This document shows positions 9,353-17,797 of a stretch of 64,000 nt of DNA, in pieces. Source of the stretch: Alphaproteobacteria bacterium (GTDB lineage Bacteria > Pseudomonadota > Alphaproteobacteria > Rhizobiales > Xanthobacteraceae); NCBI GenBank assembly GCA_037200445.1, contig JBBCGH010000001.1, forward strand, positions 2,170,001-2,234,000, in the 5' to 3' direction. The first letter of the stretch is position 1. Each line of letters starts with the position of its first letter. The notes under the pieces are model-generated. The model saw nothing but the letters and a program-made list of their open reading frames with translations. It was not told the DNA's origin and searched no databases. Position numbers and translations under genes: made by a program.

Positions 9353-10401
9353 GGCAGGATTCTCGCGTCGCGATAGCGTTGCAGCTGTGCGAGCAGCATT
9401 GCGCCGCTGTCGATCGTTTCGGGAAAGCCGGCCTGCCGCAGCTTGGAAGGGTCGGAGACGACGTCATACCCTTGCCCCCAATGGAAGTCCGCGAAGGCCC
9501 AGTCGGCGACGTCGTCGAGCCTTGTGGGAGCAAGCCCGTATTTCGCAACAATGCTGTCCCACACCGGCTGCTTGTCGCGCGACCATTCGTTCAGGCTGCA
9601 AGGGCGCACCTCGCCCGCCGCGATGCCGAAGGCAGCCGCGATGCGCGGCCACAGCGAACGCCAGCTCACGACATCGCCGTTGGCGACATTGAAGGCCTGG
9701 TTGCGGCATTGCGGCGTCGTTGCCATGAACTTCATGGCGCGCGCGAACAGCGATGCATCGGTCAAATCGCGCTGCGCCGCGAAGGCCGCCGCCGATCCCG
9801 GAAAGTCGAACCGCACGCCCAGTTCGCGGCAAAGCGACGCATAGGCCCCGATCACCGCGGTGCCGTTGCGCGCGCGCTCCGGCGCGAAATCATAGATGAA
9901 GGTCGGACGCGAGGCTGACCAGGCCCAGGCCTTCCCGCGCTGGCGGTCAGCAAGCAGCCGCTGCTGTGCGTAGTAGAAATTGTCCGGCAGGTGCGTGATG
10001 TCGGCATCCTCCGGTGCGGGCGTCGGGAACGGCCCGAGGTGCATGCCGTACCACTTCGTGCCCTCGACGATATGCACGTGGGCGAGCCCGTCTGCGACGG
10101 GTTCGATGGCGTCGAGCACGTTGCGAAGCATAGCGACATTGTCGGGAATGCTCTCGACGCCCGTCTCGCCGTGCTTGGCGCGCGAAGTGTAGAAGGCATG
10201 CGTCACCTCGCCACGCGGCGCCAATGCGCGGCGGCAGGCCTGCGCATCGAACAGGTCGGCCGAAACCCAAGTCAGCCGGCCGGATGACGGCCGGGGCGTA
10301 CGTGCGAGCGCGACGAGCGACCATTCGGGATCGTCAAGCAGCACCTCGATCAGTCGCTTGGAAGCGGCGCCACCCGCGCCGGCAATGAGAGCAACCTTCA
10401 T
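9349..10401 (-). CDS. PRISE-like SDR-family NAD(P)-dependent reductase
   Basis: A 350-residue extended short-chain dehydrogenase like the progesterone 5-beta-reductase/iridoid synthase (PRISE) group, which reduce activated C=C bonds. N-terminal MKVALIAGAGGAASKRLIE is a variant of the nucleotide-binding loop. The active-site tyrosine is in NFYYAQQRLL, where classical SDRs have YxxxK; here the Lys position is Gln or Arg, as PRISE proteins also lack the standard catalytic pair. VEGTKWYGMHLGP is a further family mark. It heads an operon with uraD (4-bp overlap). Its substrate and its link to ureide metabolism are unclear. Confidence 0.8.
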   Translation of the reverse strand: MKVALIAGAGGAASKRLIEVLLDDPEWSLVALARTPRPSSGRLTWVSADLFDAQACRRALAPRGEVTHAFYTSRAKHGETGVESIPDNVAMLRNVLDAIEPVADGLAHVHIVEGTKWYGMHLGPFPTPAPEDADITHLPDNFYYAQQRLLADRQRGKAWAWSASRPTFIYDFAPERARNGTAVIGAYASLCRELGVRFDFPGSAAAFAAQRDLTDASLFARAMKFMATTPQCRNQAFNVANGDVVSWRSLWPRIAAAFGIAAGEVRPCSLNEWSRDKQPVWDSIVAKYGLAPTRLDDVADWAFADFHWGQGYDVVSDPSKLRQAGFPETIDSGAMLLAQLQRYRDARILP

Positions 10402-10440
10402 GCGCCAAGATTCCGCACCGCCGCGCGGCGGGTCAAGCGC

Positions 10441-10638
10441 CTAGAGCCCTATTGTTTCTGGTTTGAATCAGAGTCGGGCTATGGCGTCTTATTTGAGCAT
10501 GATCTTTTCCGACCTGCCTACGCCCGCCGAAGCATCCGTCCATGAGAGCGGGCCATGCTTAGGCTTCGCGCAGGCGGGAAACCGGTACCCATCCCCGATC
10601 GCTGTCGAGGACATGCTTTTCGGGATCATGCTCTAGGA
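10441..10638. repeat. Composite palindromic repeat with a nested second palindrome
   Basis: Left part (10441-10478) is an 'agagccctat...tcgggct' element like the terminator at 15727. The right part (10496-10638) has outer arms gagcatgatc and gatcatgctc. Inside it another inverted pair, cctgcctacgcccgccgaagc and gcttcgcgcaggcgg, interrupts the sequence found uninterrupted at 7310-7378. The stop codon of the GGDEF-EAL gene (10633-10635) lies in the right arm. Confidence 0.75.
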
Positions 10639-12624
10639 GGCGCGCTTTGCCTGCTGCGCGACGATTTTGAGCGCTGGCGCCACGGCCGGCTCGGTTTTGC
10701 GCGGTGATGGCGGTGCAAACTGCAAGACGGCCGGGTCGGTCCATGCGGAAGCGGGCTTGGGCGGGCTGAACAGATATCCCTGCAGCTCGCAGTTGCCCTC
10801 CTGGCTCAGGAACGCGAACTGCTCGTAGGTTTCCACGCCCTCGACCGTGACATCGAGATCGAGTTCACGCGCCAGCACGAACATCGAGCGCACGATCGCC
10901 GAGGCGCGGCGGTGGCTCGGCAATTCCATGGTGAAGATGCGGTCGATCTTGAGCCGGTCGAAATTGAGCCGCCTCAGGTTGGCCATCGAGGTGTAGCCGG
11001 CGCCGAAATCGTCCATCGCCACCTGGATGCCGAGCGCACGCAGGCGCGAGAACATGCTGGCGGTCTGCTCGAAGTCCTTGATCAGGACGTCCTCGGTAAC
11101 CTCCAGCTCGAGGCGGTGCGGATCGAGCCCGCTCTCCTTGATGATGTCGCGCACCTGATCGACCAGCTCGCTGTTGATCTGCAGCGGCGACACGTTCACC
11201 GACACGCGCACGTCGTGTGGCCACTGCTTGGCGGCGTCGATCGCGCGGCGCATGATCAGGTTGGTCAGCGGATTGATCAGGCCGTTTTCCTCCGCGATCC
11301 TGACGAATTCGGGCGGCGGGATCGCGCCCAGTTCGGGGTGGAACCAGCGGCCCAGCGTCTCGAAACCCACGACGCGCATGTCGCGCGCGCGGACCAGCGG
11401 CTGGAAAAAGGCCTGGATGTCGCCATTCTCGATTGCGCCGCGCAGCTGCTCGCTCAGCGCCATGCGGCGCTGGCGCTCGTTGCCGAGCTCCTCGGTGAAA
11501 TGGCGGCAACGGCCGCGTCCTTCCGCCTTGGCGTGATAGAGCGCAAGGTCCGCGTTCTTGAGCAGGTCTTCGGCGTCTGTCGCATCGTCCGGATAGACCG
11601 CGACACCGATCGAGGCGCCCGAGACCAGAGATTTCTCTCCCACCTCGATCGGCCGATTCAGCAGGCGGCGAAGTTGCTGCCCGATCAGCCGCGCCTCCAG
11701 CGCATCGTTGACCTGGCAGAGCACGACGAACTCGTCGCCGCCAAGCCGCGCGATCACGGTGTCGGCGGGCATCTCGAATTTCAGCTTCTCGGCGACAATG
11801 CGCAGGATCTGGTCGCCGACCACGTGGCCGTGGATGTCGTTGATGTCCTTGAAGTGATCGAGATCGATCCAGAGCACCGCAAAGGCGGTGCCGTTAGCGG
11901 CCGCGCGCTCCACCGCCTCGTTGAGCCGCGCGCGCATCAGTTCGCGATTAGGCAGCGAGGTGAGGGGATCGTGATGGGCCAGGAACGAGACGCGCGCCTG
12001 CGTGTGCTTGCGCTCGCCGACGTCGCGGAATTCGAGCAGGCGCGCCGCGCCGTCGCTGTAGGAAATGGTGCGCGCGGCGATTTCCACCGCAATGGTCGCG
12101 CCGTCGCGATTGGTGATGTCGGTATCGAGCCGCAGCTCGCCTTCGCCGAGCAGGCGCTCGATGACGTCGGCGTCGGCGATGAACGAGGAGATCATCAGGT
12201 GTCCGACATCGTCGCGATCGATGCCGATCAGCCGGCAGAGGCTGGTATTCACCGCGACGGCCTGCATGCCGGTGCACACCGCGACGCCTTCGTCCAGCAC
12301 GTCGAGCAGCGCATTGAGGCGGCGCGCTTCGTTCGCCGCGTCGCGCGATTGGCGCAGCAGCGTCGTCACCGCCGCCGCCACGGCGACCAGGAATGAGAGG
12401 GCAAGCCCGAGGCCGGCCACCAGGACAACGACGGGCACGGATTCGAGCCCCGCGGTCGCGGCGAACGCCTCAACCGGTAGAACCAGGGCTGCGCCGAAGG
12501 CAACCACGCCCACGCGCAACCACACGCCGAGGAAGGTCGGCGGGCGGCGCTCGGCGTTCTGCCTCAGCGGGGCCGGCGGTTTCACAAGGTCCTCGTATCG
12601 GCCGGTGTCGTCACATCCTGTCAT
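10633..12624 (-). CDS. PAS-GGDEF-EAL cyclic-di-GMP signalling protein
   Basis: A 663-residue inner-membrane protein that probably makes and/or breaks cyclic-di-GMP. Order: two hydrophobic helices (about 33-55 and 63-90), a PAS-like domain (about 102-205), a GGDEF domain with intact GGDEF at 295-299, then an EAL domain. In the latter the signature reads ETL (422-424, GFETLGRW), keeping the metal-binding Glu, and the DDFGAGYTS loop (538-546) and EGVET are present, so phosphodiesterase activity is plausible. No RxxD inhibition site is seen before GGDEF. A Pro/Ala-rich tail ends the protein. It is transcribed away from the PstS-like gene, with 247 bp between them, where I see no clear operator. 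Confidence 0.9.
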   Translation of the reverse strand: MTGCDDTGRYEDLVKPPAPLRQNAERRPPTFLGVWLRVGVVAFGAALVLPVEAFAATAGLESVPVVVLVAGLGLALSFLVAVAAAVTTLLRQSRDAANEARRLNALLDVLDEGVAVCTGMQAVAVNTSLCRLIGIDRDDVGHLMISSFIADADVIERLLGEGELRLDTDITNRDGATIAVEIAARTISYSDGAARLLEFRDVGERKHTQARVSFLAHHDPLTSLPNRELMRARLNEAVERAAANGTAFAVLWIDLDHFKDINDIHGHVVGDQILRIVAEKLKFEMPADTVIARLGGDEFVVLCQVNDALEARLIGQQLRRLLNRPIEVGEKSLVSGASIGVAVYPDDATDAEDLLKNADLALYHAKAEGRGRCRHFTEELGNERQRRMALSEQLRGAIENGDIQAFFQPLVRARDMRVVGFETLGRWFHPELGAIPPPEFVRIAEENGLINPLTNLIMRRAIDAAKQWPHDVRVSVNVSPLQINSELVDQVRDIIKESGLDPHRLELEVTEDVLIKDFEQTASMFSRLRALGIQVAMDDFGAGYTSMANLRRLNFDRLKIDRIFTMELPSHRRASAIVRSMFVLARELDLDVTVEGVETYEQFAFLSQEGNCELQGYLFSPPKPASAWTDPAVLQFAPPSPRKTEPAVAPALKIVAQQAKRAS

Positions 12625-12871
12625 CCTAGGCGCGGGAACGGCGAGGAAGTGTTACCCGGTGCGGGCCGAAAACCTGAAAAGCCGAAAAGGCTTAAGAGGC
12701 CCTGAAGATCAGCCGCCGGCACTCAGTCACAGGGTGTGGCCGACGCTAGGGCTACAACCGCAAGGTGACCGAAGGAGGGGTAGTCAGCCACCGCGGACAA
12801 GGGGGTTTACGCTTCCTTACCGGATTTTCCGTAGCGTGGCCGGTATCCATTGCAGAGTCTGAGAGGATGCC

Positions 12872-13666
12872 ATGCCCATTGCGACGCGCCTGCTGCTGGC
12901 CATTCCGTTTGCCGTCATCGGTCTGAGCGCCCAGGCCGGAGACCTGTCCGTCGTCGGGACCGGCGACGGTATCGACCTCCTGCGTGCACTCGGCGCCGCC
13001 TACACCGCCGATCACCCCGATACGAACGTCATCGTTCCCCCCAGCATCGGTTCGGGCGGCGGCATCGCGGCTGTCAGCTCCAACAAGGAAGTGCTGGCGC
13101 GTGCAGCGCGCCCGCTCTCCGACTCCGAGAAGGAGGTCGGCCTGATCGCGACGCCGGTGTTCCGTCTGCCCTCGGCCTTCTTCGTGCATCGCTCGGCCGG
13201 GGTGGCGAGCCTCACCAGCGCGCAGCTTGCGGATGTCTACAGCGGCAAGGTCACGAACTGGAAGGATGTCGGCGGTCAGGATGTCCGCATCAAGGTCGTG
13301 CGGCGTGAGGATGCCGACTCCACCTTGCAGGTGCTGCGTCAGTCGATGCCGGGCTGGAAGAATCTTGCGATCACCGACAAATCGAAGACCGCCGTCACCA
13401 CGCAGGACTGTATCGACACCGTCAAGGAAGTGCCGGGTGCGATCGGCTTCGGTCCGTTCACCAAGGCGCTCGAGATGGAACTCGCGGTGCTCAAGATCGA
13501 CGGCCACTATCCGACCGACCTGAACTATCCGAGCGCCGTAACCCTGACGTTCGTGCACAAGGACTCGACGGTAACGCCTGACGCCAAGCAGTTCATCGCA
13601 TATGCGAAGACCAGCAAGGCAAAGACCGTCCTCACCAGCATGGGCGGAGTTCCTGTGATCCAGTAG
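12872..13666 (+). CDS. PstS-like periplasmic substrate-binding protein
   Basis: A 264-residue secreted binding protein with an N-terminal signal peptide (ATRLLLAIPFAVIGLSAQA, cleavage near residue 22). The start of the mature part (LSVVGTGDGIDLLRALGAAY), the GSGGGIAAVSS loop and the LADVYSGKVTNWKDVGG segment are typical of PstS/phosphate-type binding proteins. No Pst permease or ATPase gene is near. The next gene, 27 bp downstream, is a chemoreceptor-like protein, so the pair may form an anion-sensing unit and not a transporter. A phosphate ligand is inferred from family only. Confidence 0.8.
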   Translation: MPIATRLLLAIPFAVIGLSAQAGDLSVVGTGDGIDLLRALGAAYTADHPDTNVIVPPSIGSGGGIAAVSSNKEVLARAARPLSDSEKEVGLIATPVFRLPSAFFVHRSAGVASLTSAQLADVYSGKVTNWKDVGGQDVRIKVVRREDADSTLQVLRQSMPGWKNLAITDKSKTAVTTQDCIDTVKEVPGAIGFGPFTKALEMELAVLKIDGHYPTDLNYPSAVTLTFVHKDSTVTPDAKQFIAYAKTSKAKTVLTSMGGVPVIQ

Positions 13667-13693
13667 GGACTGCGTGCCGACAAGGACTCGCTT

Positions 13694-15730
13694 TTGCTGC
13701 GCCTCTCATCGCTCAGTACCCGGCTGATCATTGCCGTCGTCGCGACCGCGACGGCGGCTTTTGCGGCATCGTTCGGACTGACGATCGTCCGGCTCGATCA
13801 GGGCCTGGCGCGGCAAGCCGAGCAACTGAGCCGCCTTTCTGAGGAGAAGCTCTCCCAGCGGCTCGACGGCGAGGCCCGGCTTGCCGGCGCGCGCGTGGAG
13901 ACGCTGTTCAACGCGGTCGGCTCGCGCCTTGAAAGCATCGCGCAGCGCGCTGACGTGGTGAAGGCGATCTCGTCGGCGAACGTGGTCGCGATCAGCGAAC
14001 TGCTTGGACGCGCCGCGCAGGCGGCCGACATCGACGGCATTCTCGTCGTCGACACGCGGCTGCAGGTGTTCGGCGCTTACAGTGACAAGGTCGACATCGT
14101 CGGGGCGAACCGGGCGCTGCAGGACAGCCCGCTCGCCCAGGACATTCAGGCGATCGTCGCCGATAACGACCGCAAGAAGCCCCGCGTCGTGCGCCGCGCT
14201 ATCGCGCTCGACGAAGAGGCAGCGGTCGCGCTCGGCGCGCGCGACAAAGCGCCGCTGGCCTTCGTCGTGGCCGAGCCGATCTTCGATGATTTTGGGGACG
14301 TCTTCGCCGCACTGGTAGCCCACCGCTCGCTGCGGCCGCAGGAAAGGGTCCTCGAAGAATTCTCGCGTCTCGAGGGTGCCGGGCTCGCCGTGATGGCCAG
14401 TGAGGGGTCGATTTCGACCGCGGGATTTGAGGGCCAGCCGGGCGGACTTTCCTCCACTCCGGATTCGAGCTTGTTGCACAGCACGGACGGCCGCTTCTGG
14501 TCGCGCTGCGAGCCGATTTTCGGGCTATGGCGCATCTGTGCGCTTGCCCCGGTTACGGAGCTTCACGCGCTGCGCAACGAGCTGGTCCGCATCGGCGAGA
14601 TGGAAGGCCGATCGCTGGCTCTGTGGCTGATTGTCGCGGCCGTCACGTCGGTGGTGATCTTCGCCGGGATCATGCTGCTCCTGTCGCAGCGCATTACCCG
14701 GCCCCTGGTGCAGATCACCGAGGCCGTGCGCGCGGTTGCGCGCGGCGACTGGAAGTCCGAGGTGACGGGCACCAAGCGCCCGGACGAAGTCGGCGACATC
14801 GCGCGCGCCGTCATCGTGCTGCAGCGCTCGCTGCAGGAGCGCGACCGGCTGCGCTCCGACGTCGCGCATGCCGAAAGCGTCAAGAAACGCCGCGAGGCCC
14901 TGGAAGACGCGATCCGCCGCTTCGATCGCATCATGCGTTCGGTGCTGCTGAGCGTGTCCAACAGCGTCGAGACCATGGACGAGACCGCGCGCGAGCTTGC
15001 GCGCGTCTCGGCGGTCGCGGAAGGCGAGGCGGTCGAGGCTGCGTTCGTCTCCGAGAGCACCGTGTCGAACGTGTCGTCCGTGCGCTCGGCGACCGAGCGG
15101 TTGAGCGCGGCGATCTCGGAGACGGTCGACGGCATTCGTCAGACGGCCGACGTGATCGCGCTCTCGAGCACGGCGGCACAATCGGCCTCGGCAAGCGCCG
15201 AGGGGCTCGCCCGCACCGCCTCCGAGATCGATGCGATCATCCGCGCCGTTGCGGAGATTGCGGCGCAGACGAATGCGCTGGCGCTCAACGCCACCGTACA
15301 GGTCTCGCGCGCCGCAGGCGGCGGCAATTTCGCCGGCGTCGTCAGCGACATCAAGACGCTGGCGAGCCGCATCGCCGACACCAATGAGGACATCACGCGC
15401 CGCCTCTCGGCAATCCGCGGCGCAACCGGCGAGACGGTCGGGTCGGTGCGCGGCATCGTCCAGAAGCTCGACATCGTGCTGCATCAGACGCGGACGATTG
15501 CGCTTGCGATGGAACGGCAGGACGCGGTCACGCGCGAGATCGCCGAAAGCATGACGGCCGCGGCGAACGGCTCGATCAACGTGTCGTCGAGCGTCGAGCG
15601 GCTCAAGGCAACGATTGAAGATGCGCGCGGCGCATCGATGAAGGTGGTGACCAAAGCGACCGATATGGCGGACGAGGCGCACCGCCTCGACTCCACGGTC
15701 AAATCGTTCCTGCGGGAAGTGACCGCCTAG
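13694..15730 (+). CDS. Methyl-accepting chemotaxis-like transducer with divergent tip
   Basis: A 678-residue membrane signal transducer, TTG start. Layout: TM1 near residues 10-30, a periplasmic sensor of about 270 residues (Cache-like; ILVVDTRLQVFGAYSD), TM2 about 313-335, a HAMP segment starting SQRITRPLVQITEAV, then a long coiled coil. The signalling tip reads IAAQTNALALNATVQVSRAA followed by GGGNFAGVVSDIK. The usual EAARAGE...GRGFAVVA core is changed, so coupling to CheA/CheW may be weak or altered. It follows the PstS-like gene by 27 bp and ends in a strong intrinsic terminator that overlaps its stop codon. Chemotaxis is inferred; regulation of another output is possible. Confidence 0.78.
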   Translation: MLRLSSLSTRLIIAVVATATAAFAASFGLTIVRLDQGLARQAEQLSRLSEEKLSQRLDGEARLAGARVETLFNAVGSRLESIAQRADVVKAISSANVVAISELLGRAAQAADIDGILVVDTRLQVFGAYSDKVDIVGANRALQDSPLAQDIQAIVADNDRKKPRVVRRAIALDEEAAVALGARDKAPLAFVVAEPIFDDFGDVFAALVAHRSLRPQERVLEEFSRLEGAGLAVMASEGSISTAGFEGQPGGLSSTPDSSLLHSTDGRFWSRCEPIFGLWRICALAPVTELHALRNELVRIGEMEGRSLALWLIVAAVTSVVIFAGIMLLLSQRITRPLVQITEAVRAVARGDWKSEVTGTKRPDEVGDIARAVIVLQRSLQERDRLRSDVAHAESVKKRREALEDAIRRFDRIMRSVLLSVSNSVETMDETARELARVSAVAEGEAVEAAFVSESTVSNVSSVRSATERLSAAISETVDGIRQTADVIALSSTAAQSASASAEGLARTASEIDAIIRAVAEIAAQTNALALNATVQVSRAAGGGNFAGVVSDIKTLASRIADTNEDITRRLSAIRGATGETVGSVRGIVQKLDIVLHQTRTIALAMERQDAVTREIAESMTAAANGSINVSSSVERLKATIEDARGASMKVVTKATDMADEAHRLDSTVKSFLREVTA

Positions 15731-15776
15731 AGCCCTATCGTTCTTGGTTGAATCGGAATCGGGCTCTAGCTTTTTT
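15727..15776 (+). terminator. Rho-independent terminator after the transducer gene
   Basis: A perfect 9-bp stem, CTAGAGCCC (15727-15735) with GGGCTCTAG (15761-15769), is followed by a T run (15771-15776). The stop codon TAG at 15728-15730 lies in the left arm. The same sequence family appears at 10441, so this is a repeat used as a terminator. Confidence 0.85.
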
Positions 15777-15779
15777 GTT

Positions 15780-15804
15780 TCCACTTTTCGGGATCATGCT
15801 CCTA
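15780..15804. repeat. Half copy of the 'gggatcatgctc' repeat
   Basis: The sequence ccacttttcgggatcatgctc matches the right arm of the elements at 7310 and 10496 without the left arm. It abuts the stop of the convergent Ni/Co transporter gene. Confidence 0.6.
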
Positions 15805-16581
15805 GTTCGGTTTGCGCGGTCCCTGCTGTATGGCGCTCACGCCAAGGGCGGTGAATGCCACCCCCATGACCATCACGATTCCGGCCGAGACGTAGGGCAG
15901 GCGTCCCGCCCAGCGATCAAAGCCCGGCCAGAGCGCGAGAGCTTTCCGCGAACCCCAGGCGACGCTTACACCGATAACAATCAGCGTCAGCGCGAGGCCG
16001 ACGCTGAAGGCCGCGACCATTGCGACGCCAAGCGCGAACGCCTTGATGTGAATGCAGACCAGAAGGACTGCTATTGCGGCCGGGCACGGAAGCAATCCGC
16101 CGGTGAAGCCGAACCAGATGATCTGGCCTGTGGTCACCTGTCCGTCCGCTACAGGCGCTGGATGGTGATCAAGCCCATGATCGTCACCGTGATGATGATG
16201 GTGCTCATGATCACGGTGACCGTGGTGATGGCCATGGCCCCGGTGGGCCAGCGCCCAGAACATCCGGATCGCCAAAAGAACAATCAGCGCGCCTGAGAGA
16301 AGCATGAGCCATGGCTCCGCCTGCTCCACGATATACCGCTCGCCCAGCGCAAGGGCCGCGATCGCAAGAGCCCAGACGACGATCGTATGTCCGGCGGCGG
16401 CGGAAATCGCGAGCGTGACGGCTTGTGACGTCGTACCGCGTATCGCGACGATGTAGGCCGCCATCAGCGACTTGGCATGCCCCGGCTCGAGCGCATGGAG
16501 CGCACCGAGCAGCGCCGCGAGCGGAAGGTAGAACCAGGCGTGCGCCGTGCCCGACTGAACGATGTGCGCGAGATCCGGCAT
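15802..16581 (-). CDS. NicO/RcnA-type nickel/cobalt exporter
   Basis: A 259-residue polytopic inner-membrane metal transporter. About six hydrophobic helices are split by a His-rich cytosolic or periplasmic loop (residues about 112-140, many HxH and a run of five His) expected to bind Ni or Co. Family marks are LHALEPGHAKSLMAAYIVA early and GFTGGLLPCPAAIAVLL after the His loop. It stands alone: the convergent transducer gene is downstream and the ferredoxin reductase gene is 47 bp upstream. No RcnR-like repressor or riboswitch was seen. Export is the usual role of this family. Confidence 0.88.
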   Translation of the reverse strand: MPDLAHIVQSGTAHAWFYLPLAALLGALHALEPGHAKSLMAAYIVAIRGTTSQAVTLAISAAAGHTIVVWALAIAALALGERYIVEQAEPWLMLLSGALIVLLAIRMFWALAHRGHGHHHGHRDHEHHHHHGDDHGLDHHPAPVADGQVTTGQIIWFGFTGGLLPCPAAIAVLLVCIHIKAFALGVAMVAAFSVGLALTLIVIGVSVAWGSRKALALWPGFDRWAGRLPYVSAGIVMVMGVAFTALGVSAIQQGPRKPN

Positions 16582-16628
16582 GGCAGCAAGCTATGCCGAG
16601 CATCGGCACGTCGCAATCGTGGAACTGC

Positions 16629-17756
16629 CTAGCGCCGCGAGCCCGCCTGGGTGCGGCGCGGTGCCGAAGCCGGCAGCGGCGGCACCGCAGAGGCAGCAGC
16701 AGGTTCGGCGCGCCCGCGCGGCACCGCGACGGCCGGCAGGACCGGTCGTGGTGCTTCGAGCGGTGCGCCGGCGGGACGGCGCAGCATCGCCATGACGCGA
16801 TCGATGAGCGAGAGCGGCTGCGCGTTCGGCAGGAACGGATCCGCATAGCAGCGCGCAGCGGCAGCCCGCGACTTCAGCTTGACCGAATCGACCAGCGGCG
16901 GGGGCCCGGCCACGTACACCGTGTCCTCCGGTCCGAGCGAAGGCAGATAGTGCGTGGGACGCCCGCGCATCACCGGATTGACGGCTCCCGTCTCGGCAGT
17001 CGCGACCACCTCGCGCACGCCGTCATCCATCAGCCATTCGAGCGAGCGGCGCATGTAGAGGCCTTCGGCATCACGGCTGCCTGCGATCACGATCAGCTCG
17101 CGATGACGCTGCTCGCGCCGCGCCGCGGCCGCGACCGACCAGATCGGCGCCCAGCCGGTGCCGCCGCCGATCAGGACGATCGGCCCGTCGCCTTCGCGCA
17201 GGAACGCGCCGCCGAACGGCCCGCGCACCTGCACGCGGTGCCCGGGCTTGATCGTCGCGCCGACCTGGGTGGACACGAGGCCCCCGGGGTAGCGCCTGAT
17301 GTGGAAGATCAGCTCGCCGGGAGCGGCTGAGCCGTCGAAGCGCACGGTCGGGCTCAAGTCTCGCGCCGGGAAGCCCGCGAATTTCACGCTCAGATATTGC
17401 CCCGGCCGCATCGTGATCGGCGTGTCGAGCAGCACCGCGACCTCGACAATGTCGGAGGCAAGCGTCGAAATCCCCGTCACCAGTCCGGAGCGCTTGGAGA
17501 CTTCGGCCACATGGTCGAAGGCGATCGCCGCATTGCCGATGACCTTGGCCTGGCAGGCGAGCACGGTGCGCTTGTCGGCGGTGCCGCGGTCATCGACCTT
17601 GCCGCTCACCACGGTCACGCGGCACGTCTCGCATTGCCCCGAGCAGCAGTCGTGCGGGATCGCGACCCAGCCGGAGAGACCGGCATCGACGAGTGTCTCG
17701 CCAGCGTTGGCTTTGATACTCTTGCCGTTGATGACGAGTTCGAACGAACCGCTCAT
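16629..17756 (-). CDS. 2Fe-2S ferredoxin/flavin reductase with proline-rich tail
   Basis: A 375-residue oxidoreductase with an N-terminal plant-type ferredoxin domain (cluster cysteines C37, C42, C45 and C68 in DCCSGQCETC and LACQA), then a ferredoxin-NADP reductase-like FAD domain (RPGQYLSVKF, near 118-127) and an NAD(P) domain (VLIGGGTGWAPIW; VYVAGPPPLVDS). This order is that of phenol hydroxylase or CDP-6-deoxyglucoseen reductase components, which pass electrons from NAD(P)H to an oxygenase or haem protein. The last 50 or so residues are Pro/Ala/Arg-rich and extra. The cytochrome b gene lies 41 bp upstream, so a joint electron-transfer role is likely. It is also the only candidate reductase in the window for the Rieske oxygenase at 59198. 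Confidence 0.85.
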   Translation of the reverse strand: MSGSFELVINGKSIKANAGETLVDAGLSGWVAIPHDCCSGQCETCRVTVVSGKVDDRGTADKRTVLACQAKVIGNAAIAFDHVAEVSKRSGLVTGISTLASDIVEVAVLLDTPITMRPGQYLSVKFAGFPARDLSPTVRFDGSAAPGELIFHIRRYPGGLVSTQVGATIKPGHRVQVRGPFGGAFLREGDGPIVLIGGGTGWAPIWSVAAAARREQRHRELIVIAGSRDAEGLYMRRSLEWLMDDGVREVVATAETGAVNPVMRGRPTHYLPSLGPEDTVYVAGPPPLVDSVKLKSRAAAARCYADPFLPNAQPLSLIDRVMAMLRRPAGAPLEAPRPVLPAVAVPRGRAEPAAASAVPPLPASAPRRTQAGSRR

Positions 17757-17797
17757 TACTCGCTACTCTACTGAGACAAACCGCGGGCGGCTCATCA

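Noticed and set aside
10912-12396. Plus-strand frame of 494 codons
   Set aside because: Antisense shadow of the GGDEF-EAL gene, which has all domain motifs.
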